DNA of 64,000 nucleotides from Branchiostoma floridae (lineage: Eukaryota; Chordata; Leptocardii; Amphioxiformes; Branchiostomatidae), in the NCBI RefSeq assembly GCF_000003815.2, contig NC_049986.1:9725244-9789243 (forward strand), written 5' to 3'. The translations under genes were made by a program, and so were the position numbers. Shown here piece after piece: positions 43,969 to 57,095 of the stretch (position 1 is its first letter; each line of letters begins with the position of its first letter). Under the pieces are notes generated by a model, which was not told where the DNA came from, made no database searches, and saw nothing but the letters and a program-made list of their open reading frames with translations.

Positions 43969-46210
43969 TTGATGAGTGGGAGAATATCCCACCAGATTGC
44001 AACAAAAACGGGTCACAGTTATGAAAGAAGCAAAGTACAGTAATACTTTTATTTGTCTTTGGCACCAGATATGAAGGTCCCTTCGAAACTGCAATGAAAT
44101 CCCAGTTACAAATTGAATGTAAATGTACATTGCACATGGTCTGGATGAAATGCATATCAAATACAAAACTTCACTTACATCTTTAATGGTCATATTGTTA
44201 TAGATTTTGGGTAAGCTCACCCTTCCTTACAATTTGTTCCGCTTGGTTTTATTTTGATGGCACACATAATATATCAATACACTAAATTAACACTGAGTAT
44301 TACTAAGTAACTAACTTAAAATTATTTTACTAAAAATGGCAGTCAAAACAACACAATTCATTGCACTGATCAGTTCCCAACCAATCTATGACAACATGCT
44401 TTATGATTGACAGATGAAACTCCTTTTTGGAAAGAGTAACAGACCACATTTTGAAAAATGAAATGCAAGTCAAATTTATAATAAAATTATGATCCATTCA
44501 TCAGGTCTGAACTTTTATTGACCATTGATCCCCAAATTTGATGGTTCAAGAAAACCAAATTTAAACGTATTTGAAATAAAAAATCATCACATATAAATGT
44601 TCATCCCATCATTTTGGCATGACATCAAGGGTTAAGTCTATTTCTGAGCCAAACGGTTCATGCTATGCAAGCTGCTTATTACTGCTGAAACATATGATAT
44701 AGATAAGTTAATTAATGCCAAACACTGGTCATTTCAGGTCAAAGAAGTACTTTTCCAGAGTACTGTGGCTAACAGCCGTATAAATGTAAAGAAAACATGT
44801 CTGTACATGTACATCATTCTAAAATTGAAGACGGCATAATTCTTTATATCATGTTTCCTAAAACTTAAATTTGACCATAACCAAAAATTAATGTATGTTT
44901 AATGTTTTACAAGCTTTATGATTTAAAATGACCAAATCATTAGTTCACATTTTATCTAATATAATACAATGCATGCAATAATTAAAAATTAGTAATTCTT
45001 GCATATTCAGACTACATAAGGCATATTATAACAGTAAAATCATAGCATTATATTAATGTTATATCAGTGCTTGTCTGTGAAACACGGAACATTGAAGTGA
45101 GATTTGCCATTATTTTTGAATGATCAAAAAAGTAGAAAGGAAACTTACATTTTGTCAGATAACTATATGGATTCAAAACTGTACTGCCTTATAAATTGTA
45201 ATGTAAAATTATGTAAACCATACATGGACATGGCACTTGTTAATTCAATGATTCAATACACTGACTTATAAGAAATTACTTTAATCAAGGAGGTTGAAAC
45301 CTCCTTGCTTTGATAGTTGACCAGTTACAAAGTGTCTCCTTGATTGGAATGACCTGATTTACTTGACACAATGCATTGCAAAACAACAAGATGTAAAAGA
45401 AAGCTATAAATCAAAGATGACAGAGACACATGTAGAATACTTAAACATTTTATGGTGTATAGAAATGACTTAAGGTAATGGGTTATGGAAACCATAAGTT
45501 AACTAAGCTACACCTTGTCCATGCCACATTACAGAGGTTGTGGTGTTTAGAGCATCTTTGTTGTTTTTCAATCAACATTGGATGGGTGAAAATCAGTGGA
45601 TTAGAAGTTGTCAACATCGAGTGTATGATGCATAATGAGGTTTTATGAAAATTATTTTTCAGAACAACAAAACAATGAGGAAGAGATGTAACAGTAAAAC
45701 ACCATCCTGGAGTAATATACATGGACATGATTTTTCAAGAGAAATTCTAATAATTTTGACATTAAGTCAATAGGGGTGAAATAAGTAATTTCAGTACGAA
45801 TGGGTGATCGCTTATCGAATGATTTAACAATTATGGATATACTTTTGTTTTGCTTCTAATTGCTGGGAATGCGGTTCTGTTCTGAATAAAATATGAAACT
45901 ATAAAAATGTGCCTTGCGTTCTTTCTCTGGTATGACTATGGTGCAGTTCCACATTTTGTCGACAGGAGGTGTAAGTGATTTTGGTATCAGTGGTCCCCTG
46001 GCATTGAAATGAATACTTCATATAATAATTTCCCCATTTTTGATGGAATGATTATTAGAACACCATCAGCCATAGCTAGACTGGGATTTGAACCTCAAAC
46101 GTGATTCATAAGAACACTATGAGTCGGACCCTGAAAGAAAAGGTACTACAGGCTTATCATAAAATAAAAAGTTATAGCCTTTTATCTTATACTTTTATGA
46201 CAGTCTTGCA
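43969..46210. other. 3' flank of the lectin-amidase gene; no further gene seen
   Basis: AT-rich with no coding signal. AATAAA occurs at about 44,482 and 45,885. From about 45,830 to 46,110 (GCTGGGAATGCGGTTCTGTT through GTGCAGTTCCAC to TGGGATTTGAACC) it matches 52,985-53,220 at the paralogous locus. The last part contains a tRNA-type box B on the minus strand. The duplication junction lies between here and about 46,210. Confidence 0.5.
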
Positions 46211-47900
46211 CTGTTAGATGTCGCTACGTATACATATGGGAAACTCCATGGCTATTGACAGGATTAATAGTCAATGTCTCTTCTGAGAAGAAAACATAAT
46301 GATTTGCAGGATTTTAAAACGCCAATGGACGTCGGATACGCCACCAAACAGAATGTTTTGTAGCGAAATTGTTTTGAGTATCGCAATTGCCCATTCACAA
46401 GTTTTCACAGATAGCCATCCCAAATTCTATGTCTATAGATCTTCAGTCCGGTTAGTCAGTGATCATGGGTAGAACGGAGGTCAATAACCTGAACAGTCCG
46501 TCAAACCAGCGACTGACAAAATATTAGAGACATCACAAGTTCCGTCAAGTTATCACATTGAATCTACCCGCCACATCAGATCCACTTTACTCTGTGTTGT
46601 CAGTCCCATTTTAGATCACTCGGCCAAGTGTTGCCACCATCAACAAAGATGTACTGCTTTTGTCCGAAGATCAGATTACAAACAATACATATATGTTGTA
46701 TCAATTTGTAGGATAGCTCTTACAAAGGTGTGCGTGCTTAAATCTTGTTGTCTCATACGTTAGACGTCAAACGTCATTAAATGTGTTACCAAAATAAAAT
46801 AAAGTGGATGAAAAACGTCAGACAATATTGCCATACTCAAGACCCAAAATAAAGCCTCTATGTAATATTGAATCGGTGCAATTTCGTGGATAACTTTATG
46901 GGATAAATCACTGGAAAGACAAGATAAATTATGACATACTACAACATGCCATTGTGTACTATTTACCATTGTGGTATACTGGTAGGTAAGAATTTGCGAT
47001 ACTGAAAACGTCTGGGTTAAATGTTGTGTTTACTTCAAGGGATTTTGACTGATATTTGTGTCCGCGTTTTATGGATTGTTCATACTTCTGCGTATATCCA
47101 GGTCCGTATGAGTTCCGCATTAAAAATTTTGACCCTCGGTTGATTAGCCTTTACACCAAACCGAAAAAATAATTCTTCGTTCGCAAACTTTGCCTAAAAC
47201 AAAAAAATATCAATACGAAAGGCATACGGACTTAAACACTAGTGTACACACAAGTGTGGATGGGCCTTGACAAAAGAGGTACACATAGAACAAAACGCGG
47301 AGTTTACCAAACATGCTTCAAAGATTTAGCCAAATGTCGAGTCAATTTATTCGTAGTACAGTACATCTTTGATATGCGGTGTACGAGCACATGTACACAG
47401 ATTTTAGAGCTTTTACAAAACAAAACTTAAAGGGTTTTTATCCTTAGATGCGAAATTCATAATAAACAAAGCCGACCAAAATAGCGTTATGTGATATTTC
47501 ATAAATACGTCAAAATGTGTTGTATTTTTGTGGCAAGGTTTTGTGCACCTTGTGCCAACTTGGACGGATATGCCTATTCAACACCGGATATGGCGTCATT
47601 ATAAATCAGCCAGTTGCCATATGGAAACGAAAGATTTCAGCATGTGATTCATAAATACTACAACGCTATTGGCTAACTAAACCCCAAACAATATTACTTG
47701 CTACTCTGTCTATAAAATAGAGCCAGACCAAAGAACATACCACAAACCAAAAGATCCTGAGTCAGAGAGCCTCAACATTTTCACGGTAGGTACACGTAGA
47801 CAGATTGCGTACCGATATTTTGCTTTTTAAGTTATGAAAACGTTGCTTTACAGGTATGCAAAAATGATTCAATATTATTATGTTGTGATGAGAAAGAATG
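46210..47900 (+). repeat. Promoter-side part of the segmental duplication, copy 2
   Basis: Matches 22,090-24,180 in order and orientation. It begins immediately after the 3' flank of copy 1, which is what a tandem locus duplication predicts. Confidence 0.75.
47711..47785 (+). promoter_or_regulatory. TATA core promoter and non-coding first exon of the paralogous lectin locus
   Basis: TATAAAATAG at 47711, then the AGAACATACCACAAACC block, and a donor GTAGGT at 47786. Conservation with 24,030-24,098 against a diverged background suggests that both are or were functional promoters. Confidence 0.6.
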
Positions 47901-48504
47901 TGCGGTGAATATAATGGTCAGTTTATATCTATCAAAAAGTGTAGCAAAAAGTTGAGGGATTTTCAGAAAAAAAAAGTTGTGCAATGTTTGTATGCATGCT
48001 GTCAATAGTTTCTCACTCACAGCCTGTGGAAAATGTTGACAATGTACAGAACATCGTATTTTGATTACAGAATATTTTGTCTGTAAAACTTCAATCAGTG
48101 ATGGAGTTCAAGCAATGACTAGAGCATTCATTGAAAGTTTAACGAAACGTTGGGAGATAGAGGCAGTGTCAAGTCCTCAATTTGTATTTCTTAACTAGAC
48201 GGCCACGGATTCTGTACATGTTTTTTTTTCTAAATGGTGCCCGTCGTTTAAGAAATATTAAATTAAAGCCACAGAGGTGTTTGTTGATGACATTCGCTAA
48301 AGAGGGGCTGTTATGATGTATTCGTATGTCCAGAAAGTAAAAATAAATGCGATGGTCACAAAAATATATGTACAAACACGACGAAATCCGTTCTATGTGC
48401 ACGCTTATAAGGGTTTCATTTTCGGTCACTCTAAGTTACATAATGTACCATTTTCTTACATAAGAATGTTTAGCGGATGAGATAAAAGTGTTTGTTATCC
48501 CTAA

Positions 48505-48826
48505 AGCTAAGCTTATGGCACAACCCGCCGTACGTGCAAATACGTGCTGTCTACGTGCCAAAACGTGGGCAATCTTTTGGGATCCGTAAGTTGTAAGTAC
48601 CGACGGATTTTGGAGCACGCAGACACGCCGTAGAATTTTCCGTGCAGGCAAAACTTTATGTGCCATCGAGCCGAGGATTCGCCCCCCGTACATGCCAGTA
48701 AGGGCGACGCGCCTGCCCTGTACAGCCTTAACGTTTTAACATATACATGACGGACGTTGCCACGTGGCCTCCCAAAAAAACGTACGGACAAATTGCACGT
48801 ACGGCGGGTTGTGCCCTTAGCTTAAA
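48505..48826. mobile_element. Small palindromic (TIR) element
   Basis: The left arm GGCACAACCCGCCGTACGTG (48,515-48,534) is matched by the inverse CACGTACGGCGGGTTGTGCC near 48,798-48,817, and AAGCTTA/TAAGCT flanks extend the symmetry. Higher GC than its surroundings. No transposase. Confidence 0.65.
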
Positions 48827-49019
48827 GCTTCCACATATAGAGGAAAGCTACCGGGCAAAAAAATTCTTTATATTTCTTCCCTCAGAGCAGTGTTTGTTGC
48901 AGCGTTTCTGTAATCAATGAGTGGGGAAATTGAACTGAATTAAAGTACCAATTGATGGAGGAGGAAAATCGTGGATGTTTCATAATCTTTATCAATACAC
49001 TACATTGATTTTTTTTCAG

Positions 49020-49329
49020 ATGGAAAAGAAACTCCTTCTGTGCCTTGTGCTCCTCAGCATATCAGTGGCGAAAGCACAATGTATGTCTTTTGAGTTAAGG
49101 AATTCTTGTAGAAAATATGTAAATATTGATAATGTGATCCCTACTTTTCACTAAAGTAATACAATGCACCCAAACATGTTTTAATGAAGTAATTGATACT
49201 ATAAGATATCAATTGAAAGTCGTCTGGAGTGGACACACACACGCGCGCGCGCGGGCACACACACACACATACAGCAAAGTATTTCCCACTAAAATGAACG
49301 AATCTACAGTAACCGCTGTATTAACACGG

Positions 49330-49379
<50 letters not shown>

Positions 49380-51126
49380 ACACACACGCACACACAGATG
49401 TACAGCAAAATGTTTCCTACTAAAAATAAAGTAACCGCTCTACTAACATGGACCAGGATATGAATGAAAACGATCATGATAAAAAAAAAAAATACTAATA
49501 TCATTATGCAGACGTCGACTGCCCTGCTGGGTACCAGGAGATTGACGGAAGTTGCTACTACTTCTCCAAAGTGGCCAAAAACTCCCGCCAGGCCATAGCC
49601 ACGTGCGAGGCCCAGGGTGGTGAGCTGCTCGAAGTTGACGACGACGCTACAAGGGCCATCATCGACAATTATGCCTCGCGTTGCGTGTATGTCATCCATA
49701 AACAACTTCTATCTATCTTTATAGATGACAAATAATTATTGATCATACACACAACTGGGCGCTTGTAGTCTAGTCTTCAAACAGATGCAAGGCATGCGGC
49801 TAATGCCTAGGTCACATTTCCAAACCGAGTAGCTTTTGGGAACGAAAACTATGATATGAAAGACACCAAAATACACAAACGCATAAAAGGAGAGCCGCGG
49901 GCATGCTTTGTGTTTATTTCTAGGTATACGTCTTTAGTTTTTGCTTCCTAAAACAGCCCAGCCGGACCTCACTTTGGAAATGTGACGTTTAATAGTCGAA
50001 GAGGTTTCTTCCAATTTTAGCAAAATTTGGTAGTAACGTTAGAGTCTGCCACCTTCTCACAAAAGACTCACCAGTGTCTACTAAAGAAAATCTAAAAATA
50101 CAAGTGCCCCACAAAGGACCCAAAAATGAAACAAATCGTTGGAACATGTTGGAACAATAACAAAAACACATAGATGTTTGAAAATTGTTCTAAATAAAGA
50201 GATTATACCATTACTTTACCAACTGTTCCAACAAATATAATTAGGTTCAAACATGTTCAAACTTTCGTTTTTAACTGTTTGAGCAATTTAGAACTGTAGC
50301 GACTGAAATATTCTTTTACTCAAAATGGTTCAAACGTATTACAAATATTATTCAAAATCCCTCTCGGTGACTCGGAATGGACTCTACTACACTTTTCCTT
50401 GTAGGAGGCGAACTGTTAGGCCGTATCTCACTGAAGATGCGCCACAATGGCGGCCTCGCTGCATCCTCAATTGGATTTCTGTTTGACTTTTAAAAGGGAA
50501 TATCATGCAAAAGTACAAGTATACAACCCACTTTGGAAAGCAGTTAAATGTTATGTTCTAAAAAAAAAAATACCAATACTGTTGCTAAAAACGGGATGGT
50601 GTAAACACTGAACAATGTACATCTGCTGGTAGATTATGTGTATTTATGGTATTCCTATTTCATTTCTTTATATTTCAATTCAAACATCATTTTTTTTCTC
50701 ATTATTTTGTTACAGGTACTGGATCAGTGCAGAGTCTCAGCTGATTGACTACTGGCAGAACGAAAAGTTTGAGTTCAATTTTACAGCAAATTCTTTTTCT
50801 TTTTTTATTGTGTTTCATTGTTTAGCTGCATATTTCGCTAGTTCACCTTTATTCGCATGGTAACCTATATCCGTTGTTTTAAACATTATGTAGTTTTAGA
50901 GATATCAAGTGGAAAGATGGTGGTTTAAAACAGCAGTATTTTAAAAACAAAATTGTAATCTGAAACCGCTGTCCCTCGACACTAAATGCCATGTTTAAAA
51001 CAACAGAGATAGGTTACTCATGCTCGGATAAAGGTGAACTAGCTTTATCTTTACTAAAACATTACCTTTTTTGCAGGAAAGAATTCAAGTTCATCTGCCA
51101 TGCAAATCCAGCCGCTAGCGAGGAAG
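49020..51126 (+). CDS. Paralogous signal peptide and CTLD gene (truncated lectin-amidase)
   Basis: Exons 49020-49080 (61 nt, signal peptide MEKKLLLCLVLLSISVAKAQ), 49512-49686 (175 nt, CPAGYQEIDGSCYYFSK and TCEAQGGELLEV), 50716-50766 (51 nt, YWISAESQLIDYWQ) and 51077-51126 (50 nt, EFKFICHA). Phases equal those of the gene at 29.5 kb. The last donor (GTTAGT at 51127, phase 1) has no intact amidase exon to join: E1 and E2 are missing and only a decayed E3 remains at 51,601. It may still be expressed as a lectin-only protein through read-through or an unseen exon, or be a pseudogene. The lectin exons themselves have no stop codons. Confidence 0.65.
49236..49400. repeat. (CA)n microsatellite with duplicated flank
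   Basis: Two CA tracts separated by a block ACAGCAAAGTATTTCCCACT that recurs after the second tract. It lies in the first coding intron of the paralogous gene. Confidence 0.85.
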
Positions 51127-51600
51127 GTTAGTAACGTTAGACAACATTTGAAAAAAAAATTTCATATTTAGTCTAGTTCATTTAGTCCACTAGACATGCA
51201 GGTACATGTACACTTAGTAGTAGTATTCAGTATGCTTTAATGTCTATCAAATATGTAACACACTCAATCCTATATTTTATTTCATATTGTTGCAAGACAT
51301 GTCTGACAGCCAAGAAAATGAATGTGGTTTGGTATGGTCTACACAATAATTGTTATTTCCAGTTGCTGGTTAATAGTCCAAAGCAGTAAATGTGTGAGCA
51401 AACTGGGATCTTGCATCTCGCAATAGGCAATATAGAATAGATAATATGACCTCTTGTTAAAATGTTTCAAGAAATGTTTGACAGCCAAGTTTTAGAAAAT
51501 ATGATCTGGCATGACCTAAAGTCTACAAAATAATTCTTTTTAATTGCTCCATATGTGTCGAAAGCAATGAGTAAAATGCTTTTATTGCATCTCTTGACAG

Positions 51601-51735
51601 CACCATAGGATCATGGTACTCAAGGTCTGTGATTGTGAAAATCCTACCAGGCATTTGGACACATGAATGACACCGGATACTGCGCACTACTAGTATGCTA
51701 TTTCGATAGATGCCAAGACCTTAAAGCTTCATAAA
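51601..51735 (+). pseudogene. Decayed third amidase exon (Tae4 family relic)
   Basis: After CTTGACAG the sequence follows the amidase E3 exon over its length: CACCATAGGATCATGGTACT against CACCAGGGAATCATTGTATT, the GCTATTTCGATAGATGC block, and the ending near CATAAATGG. In-frame stops and lost residues at the His motif show that it is not functional. No E1 or E2 relic was found in the 470 bp before it. Confidence 0.75.
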
Positions 51736-51911
51736 TGGTGAATAGATGCAAAATGACAGGATAATATTAGATTGCTAATAACAGTAAATCAGGCTACCAT
51801 GCATTAATGCAAAATGTACTACTACTACTACTAATTAATTACTATTAACTATAAGATATTGTTAGATTCCATAGGAGTGACTTATGTAGTAGCCATCCTT
51901 TTAGCATGTGC

Positions 51912-52579
51912 TAAGGCCATGTTGATTTGACTATAATTATGGATGACATCCAATGGGAATCCCAAAAACTGATGCAAGGTGCGAATAAAAAAAATTTTGA
52001 CAAAAAAAGTTGCCTTCATTATGAAATCAAAGTGGTCAGGAAGGTTGAACAGATCACTGAACACATAGAATATAGCATACTAAACAATAGATTCGTTTGT
52101 GAAGGTTAGACATCCAGGATATGATAAATAGATGTAGGTTCAAACTCTTCTTCTGGATAATATCAAAATTTTATTCAGACGTTTCGGAAGACATCCATCT
52201 TCCTTCCTCAGTGACATGAAAATGAAGACAAACAATTTCACGGAACAAAGAATAATTCTATGTTCTAAATAAACAAAAAAGGGTAACGGCTAAGGTGTTC
52301 TAAAATAAACAACACAGGTAACTTAGATTCTTCATTTTTCTTCATTCTTTATTAAAATAAACAACACAGGTAACAATAGATTCTTCATTTTTGTTCTTTC
52401 ATTCATCATCTTTTACTTTGTAAAGTACATGGCATTTAGTATTCGTTTTCCGATATTTATTTCTGAAATCCATGGCATATATTTGCTTATCGTGAAGCTG
52501 CTTTGTACAATTATTTGGAAACGGCCAAAAATTGATGCATCGTGGATGTCATCCATATAATCAAATCAACATGGCCTTA
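51912..52579. mobile_element. MITE with TAAGGCCATGTTGATTTGA ends
   Basis: Left end TAAGGCCATGTTGATTTGA then TTATGGATGACATCCA; right end TGGATGTCATCCATATAA then TCAAATCAACATGGCCTTA: perfect or near-perfect inverted repeats of about 40 bp. Related ends occur at about 8,335 and 29,945. Inside is a fragment with GACGTTTCGGAAGACATCC, as in the small amidase-intron MITE. Confidence 0.75.
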
Positions 52580-52984
52580 TTGTCAAGCATAGAATTGAAT
52601 CAGGTTTTGCCATTAATTACTTTCAATTTTAAATGTTATGAAAAGTAAAATGAAGTCACAAGTCCGAAAATACTATAAATTGTATATAGTTGAGTTTTAA
52701 TAGTTAATGTTATATTTACATAGCGCATTCATGTAAATTACATGTACTAGACTACTGGGAAATCGTTAAATGATCTCATAGTGATTTGGTGATTAAGGTG
52801 TGGTGGTTTTTCTTTTCAACTTTGGAAACATAGATCTACAAGCAGGTAGACATAGACATGACTTTGAAGTGAAATTCTCAATATGCAATGTTGACATATT
52901 GGGATAAAGTAGAAAATACTTTTAGTTTTACTAATAGATAATGGTTTATTGAATGATTTCACTCTTATTAGTACTTTTACTTTG

Positions 52985-53225
52985 CTTGTTAGGCAAGCTT
53001 GCTGGGAATGCTGTTCTGTTCTAAATACAACATACTGCAGACATGTGGCTTCTGTTCTTTATCAAGTATGTCTGAAGGTGCAGTTCCACTCCTTGTCAAT
53101 AGGGGGCATAGATGTAATAGTATCTTGTTTCTGGGCACTTTCTTCTGATTTTGCCTATTATGGTTTTTCCTCTTTTCAGATAGAATGGTTATATTTGAAT
53201 ATTGGGATTTGAACCCAAATAATTG
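52985..53225 (+). repeat. 3' end of segmental duplication copy 2
   Basis: Matches 45,860-46,110: GCTGGGAATGCTGTTCTGTT, GAAGGTGCAGTTCCACTCC and TTGGGATTTGAACCC in the same order. This marks the right limit of the duplicated locus. Confidence 0.65.
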
Positions 53226-56200
53226 TGATGCAAAGAACTATGTGATGAACATAAGGCCAATACAGGCTACAGTAATGTATGAAACAAAAACAATTAACCT
53301 ATAAAAAATGCCACACATACAAAAAATGTATAACGTTGCAAGCAATTTTTTATCAACATTTATCATATCAAAATGACATCAACCTGTTTATAAAAACATT
53401 TTCTTTATTTACAACAGGGAAAGACATTGTCAATACCCATGGAAACAAAATACACCTTTATCAATTTCCATACACCTTTTGGACATTAAACAATGTACTG
53501 GGTAACACTTAAAACATCTTGAATAGGAATTATGGAAGATACCGGGTATACATGTGTTATGATAACTTTGGACACCTATAAGTAACAAGCAACACTATAA
53601 ATCCAGAATGACAGTCTGACTTTTAGGGAAGACAATTCATAAACACATAATCTGATGCTGATGCTGAAGAATACCAATTATAGAGGGGAACATCTTAAAT
53701 TCTAATATAATATACAGTTTGCCCAAATTCTGTCAGTAGTTCCCAGAATTCTGAAAAGTCCTGCAGAATATTATATCATGCTGATATTATCAGAATTCTG
53801 CATAATTATAAGTCCCTGGACACATATAATTACAATAGATATTAATAACCTTTTGTTACATAATCCTGGTAGACAATTGATTCATTTGGCCGAACTACCC
53901 AGTAGAAAAAAATACAGTGTTGCGGGTTAAGACTTATTCTAGACTTATATTGTCACCTGTTTCAGAATACAGCTACTTCTGCAAAAGCACCTTTATTACA
54001 TGTAGGCCACGCAACTAAATTTTTGTGGTTCACAAAGGTTTTTCAACTTTAAGCCAAGCAAAAGGACAAGGTAAAGACAGAGGGCTGGGAGGCAATCTTG
54101 AATCTGGCTATATATTCACTCCAAAAATGTGTGCATCAAGGCCTAAACTTGGGACTCTTTGCATTATTTTTTCATTTCAAATTTATCTGGTATGCCCTAA
54201 ATCATTGCTAAATAGTATAACTAATGCTAGTTTACCTTCATCTGTGGTTTCTAAGAGTGGTTTCAAACTGCAATATAATCTAAAAATATTTCAGTTTGAA
54301 ACTGTCTGTTGACTCATAAATATCCCCAAATACACAGGTTTTCAAAAGCAATGGATATAGGTTACCCAACAGATAGAAAGCAATGGATATAGGTTACCCC
54401 ACGGATAAAGGTGAACTAGACTGTTAATGTTGTACACTAGCTGGGAACTTTCTCAAATACACTTAAAGCTACATTCTTATCAATCTATGAATCTTTTGAA
54501 ACAACTGGTCCTGTATGAATAAAAATATCAGTATGATACAAAAGTACATGCGATATTCAAACTTAATAGCTCTGCATGAAAATGGGTGAATTCTGATAAA
54601 AGAGAACAGAAACAGTGATCAAAATTCTTAATTTCTTGATGTACAGTCAGGTAAACTGTAACTATTTATCTAGTTGGGGAGGGGGGCAGTCTGACTTTTT
54701 GAAAAAGAGGCTTACCCGTTTACGATTGAGCATTAATACAGAGGAGGTGGCAGACAAAAGAAATCTTGGTCTTATGATTAGTTTGCTCGGAAGAACTTTA
54801 ATGTATGCGGCCTAATCAGCGTGAACCCATCGGACGGAAGCACTTGGAAGCGTGGTGCGGTGGACAACTGGCGCAAAAAATTTATCCTGGTGAGATATGT
54901 CACTGCAGAATAAGAAGAGTTCTTAAAAATGAGTCATATTAAAAGTATCCATCTGAGAAATGCATTATTTCTTGAAACATTTCAAGCAGGGTTCTTTGCA
55001 GCTCTTATATAGCTTTTAAATTCTGTCAGATAAAGTAATTGTGTACAATGTCACTTCCAACAATTGATAGCTTGCAGGGCATGTGAATGACAAAAACTAA
55101 ACTAAAACAGATTTTTAAAAACTCAAAATTCTACTAATAGACCTGATTAGGTTATGACTGTCAAAAGTCTACCATGTTTCGTCACATGACTTTGATTGAC
55201 CAATGAGTCTTCAGATACTGTTGCCTTCTGAGAAGATTACGGTAAATTGGACAAAAGTTTTGGGTACTTTTGCCTAATCTTGAAGTCTTTGTTGTTTGCA
55301 TGACTTTGTGAGTACAGACTGAATTAAATGAGCCAGAATCCACATTTATTAGTAAGATAGCAAGATTTTCTAGATATGTATTGTTGTCGGTTACATGTTT
55401 ATGATATTTGGTAATTGGGCTACACATATACAGATATTCTCCCAGGATGAAAATGGAATCATCTTTGGACTCCTCAAATAATTGTACAAACATGGCACTC
55501 ACTGAGGTACACTTCAACAGTTCAAGGTTGACTCTTCTGGACAAAGCAAGCTGCAGTTTGTACACAAAATGATAGGGGTCCTTCTTTCCACATACAAACT
55601 GCTACAAATTTCACTTATCCGATATTGTCACATCAACAGCACTGACATGATTTCAATTTTACATGATGCAAAACTGGCGCTTATCAAATTGAATCCAAAC
55701 ATCTGGCTGTCTGACTAGTCATATAAAATATCTATCAGTACTAATATTTCACTGACAACAGAAATTTAATACATCAGTGGGCCATATGGAAATCTTGACT
55801 TTGTATCTATGATGCACATGTTTTTCATTTAAAGATTATGCAGTAAGCTAAGCTTGTGACTGTTCATCTTTAACAAAGATTTTTTTTAAATTAGGGTAAT
55901 ATTTGACTATTTTCCAAACTTGTCATGCGAAGCCCTATAACTATACAAGAACTAAGCCTCTAGAAGGCTAAAAATGAAATTTCAAAAACATTTTTTTAGC
56001 ACAAATTTCTAATGGAGGTTAGTGCAAGCATGGTGTCAAAGACCTGCAGTATTTTTTGGTACTCACAATCCTTTGTTACAAAGATGTAACAAAAACATTA
56101 CAAAAGTTACATATTAGCTACATGTATGTGACATTATATCTTGGTAAACCTATGATCTATAAACAAAGTTGCTAAAAATCCTATCTTAAGCTTGCCAAAA

Positions 56201-57095
56201 ACAAAATCCAAGTCAATACATCATCTTGAATACTTCTGTATCTTTTAGAGTACAAGAACATAGTTCAGAAAATGTCTTAAAAAAGACATTTGCCAAATAA
56301 TATAAATATGTACACATAGTTTTGAAATGCCTTAGAAACTCCCTGTCAAAGGTTTCACATAAAAATTGCAACATTTCACACAAAAATATGTATACCTTGA
56401 CACTTTTTTATATGTTACTTTTCTAAACTAAAAAAAATGTGACTAATATCTCTATACTAAATTTACATGTATGCAACATATTCACTTACTGTCTGGTATA
56501 CATGTAAATGTCTTATATCTTACCCCCCTCCCACAAATATGAAAGATGTAAAAAAAACAATGTTGCAGTCTGTTGTACTAGAATTTACTTGAATGTTTTA
56601 AAACCTATTTAAATTGCAGAGTTGTGGTTGTCAGCACAGAACATTTACAAACAAATGTCTAACTCTAGAGTTACTGAAGTCTTGGACAACATTTCATGAT
56701 TGAAGTTTTCCTTTGTACATCGATGAAGGTTAGACATTCAGGTAAATAATGTACACAAAGAAACAATTACTCAACCAACAAAGCAAGATAGACTAATACT
56801 GAACAGTCCGACGTTACAGGTAGCATCCACTATAAGCCTCAGTTACTAATAAAGGGAAGTGAATGCTACCTGAAATGCCTGACTGTTTAATATAAATCTA
56901 TCCTTTGCTTAAGCAATTGTCAGCTTGAAATTTTCCTCTATCTCTTCAAATAAAGCAGAATAAAAAAACAACTTTTTTTCTTCAGATTTCTAGGATGGGC
57001 ACTTGATGTTGAACAATACAAGACGAGTCTTATTTGCTACAAGATGGCTACAAAATAATGTCTCCTTTTCTTATCCTATCGTGGCATAGCCTGTA
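53226..57095. other. Long AT-rich stretch without a recognisable gene
   Basis: No coding exon with good splice sites was found on either strand, apart from a doubtful sulfotransferase-like fragment at 54,823-54,890. A 32-bp repeat (AGCAATGGATATAGGTTACC) is duplicated at about 54,348-54,400. The left part of the 3' UTR of the sulfotransferase gene may reach into the right end. Confidence 0.45.
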
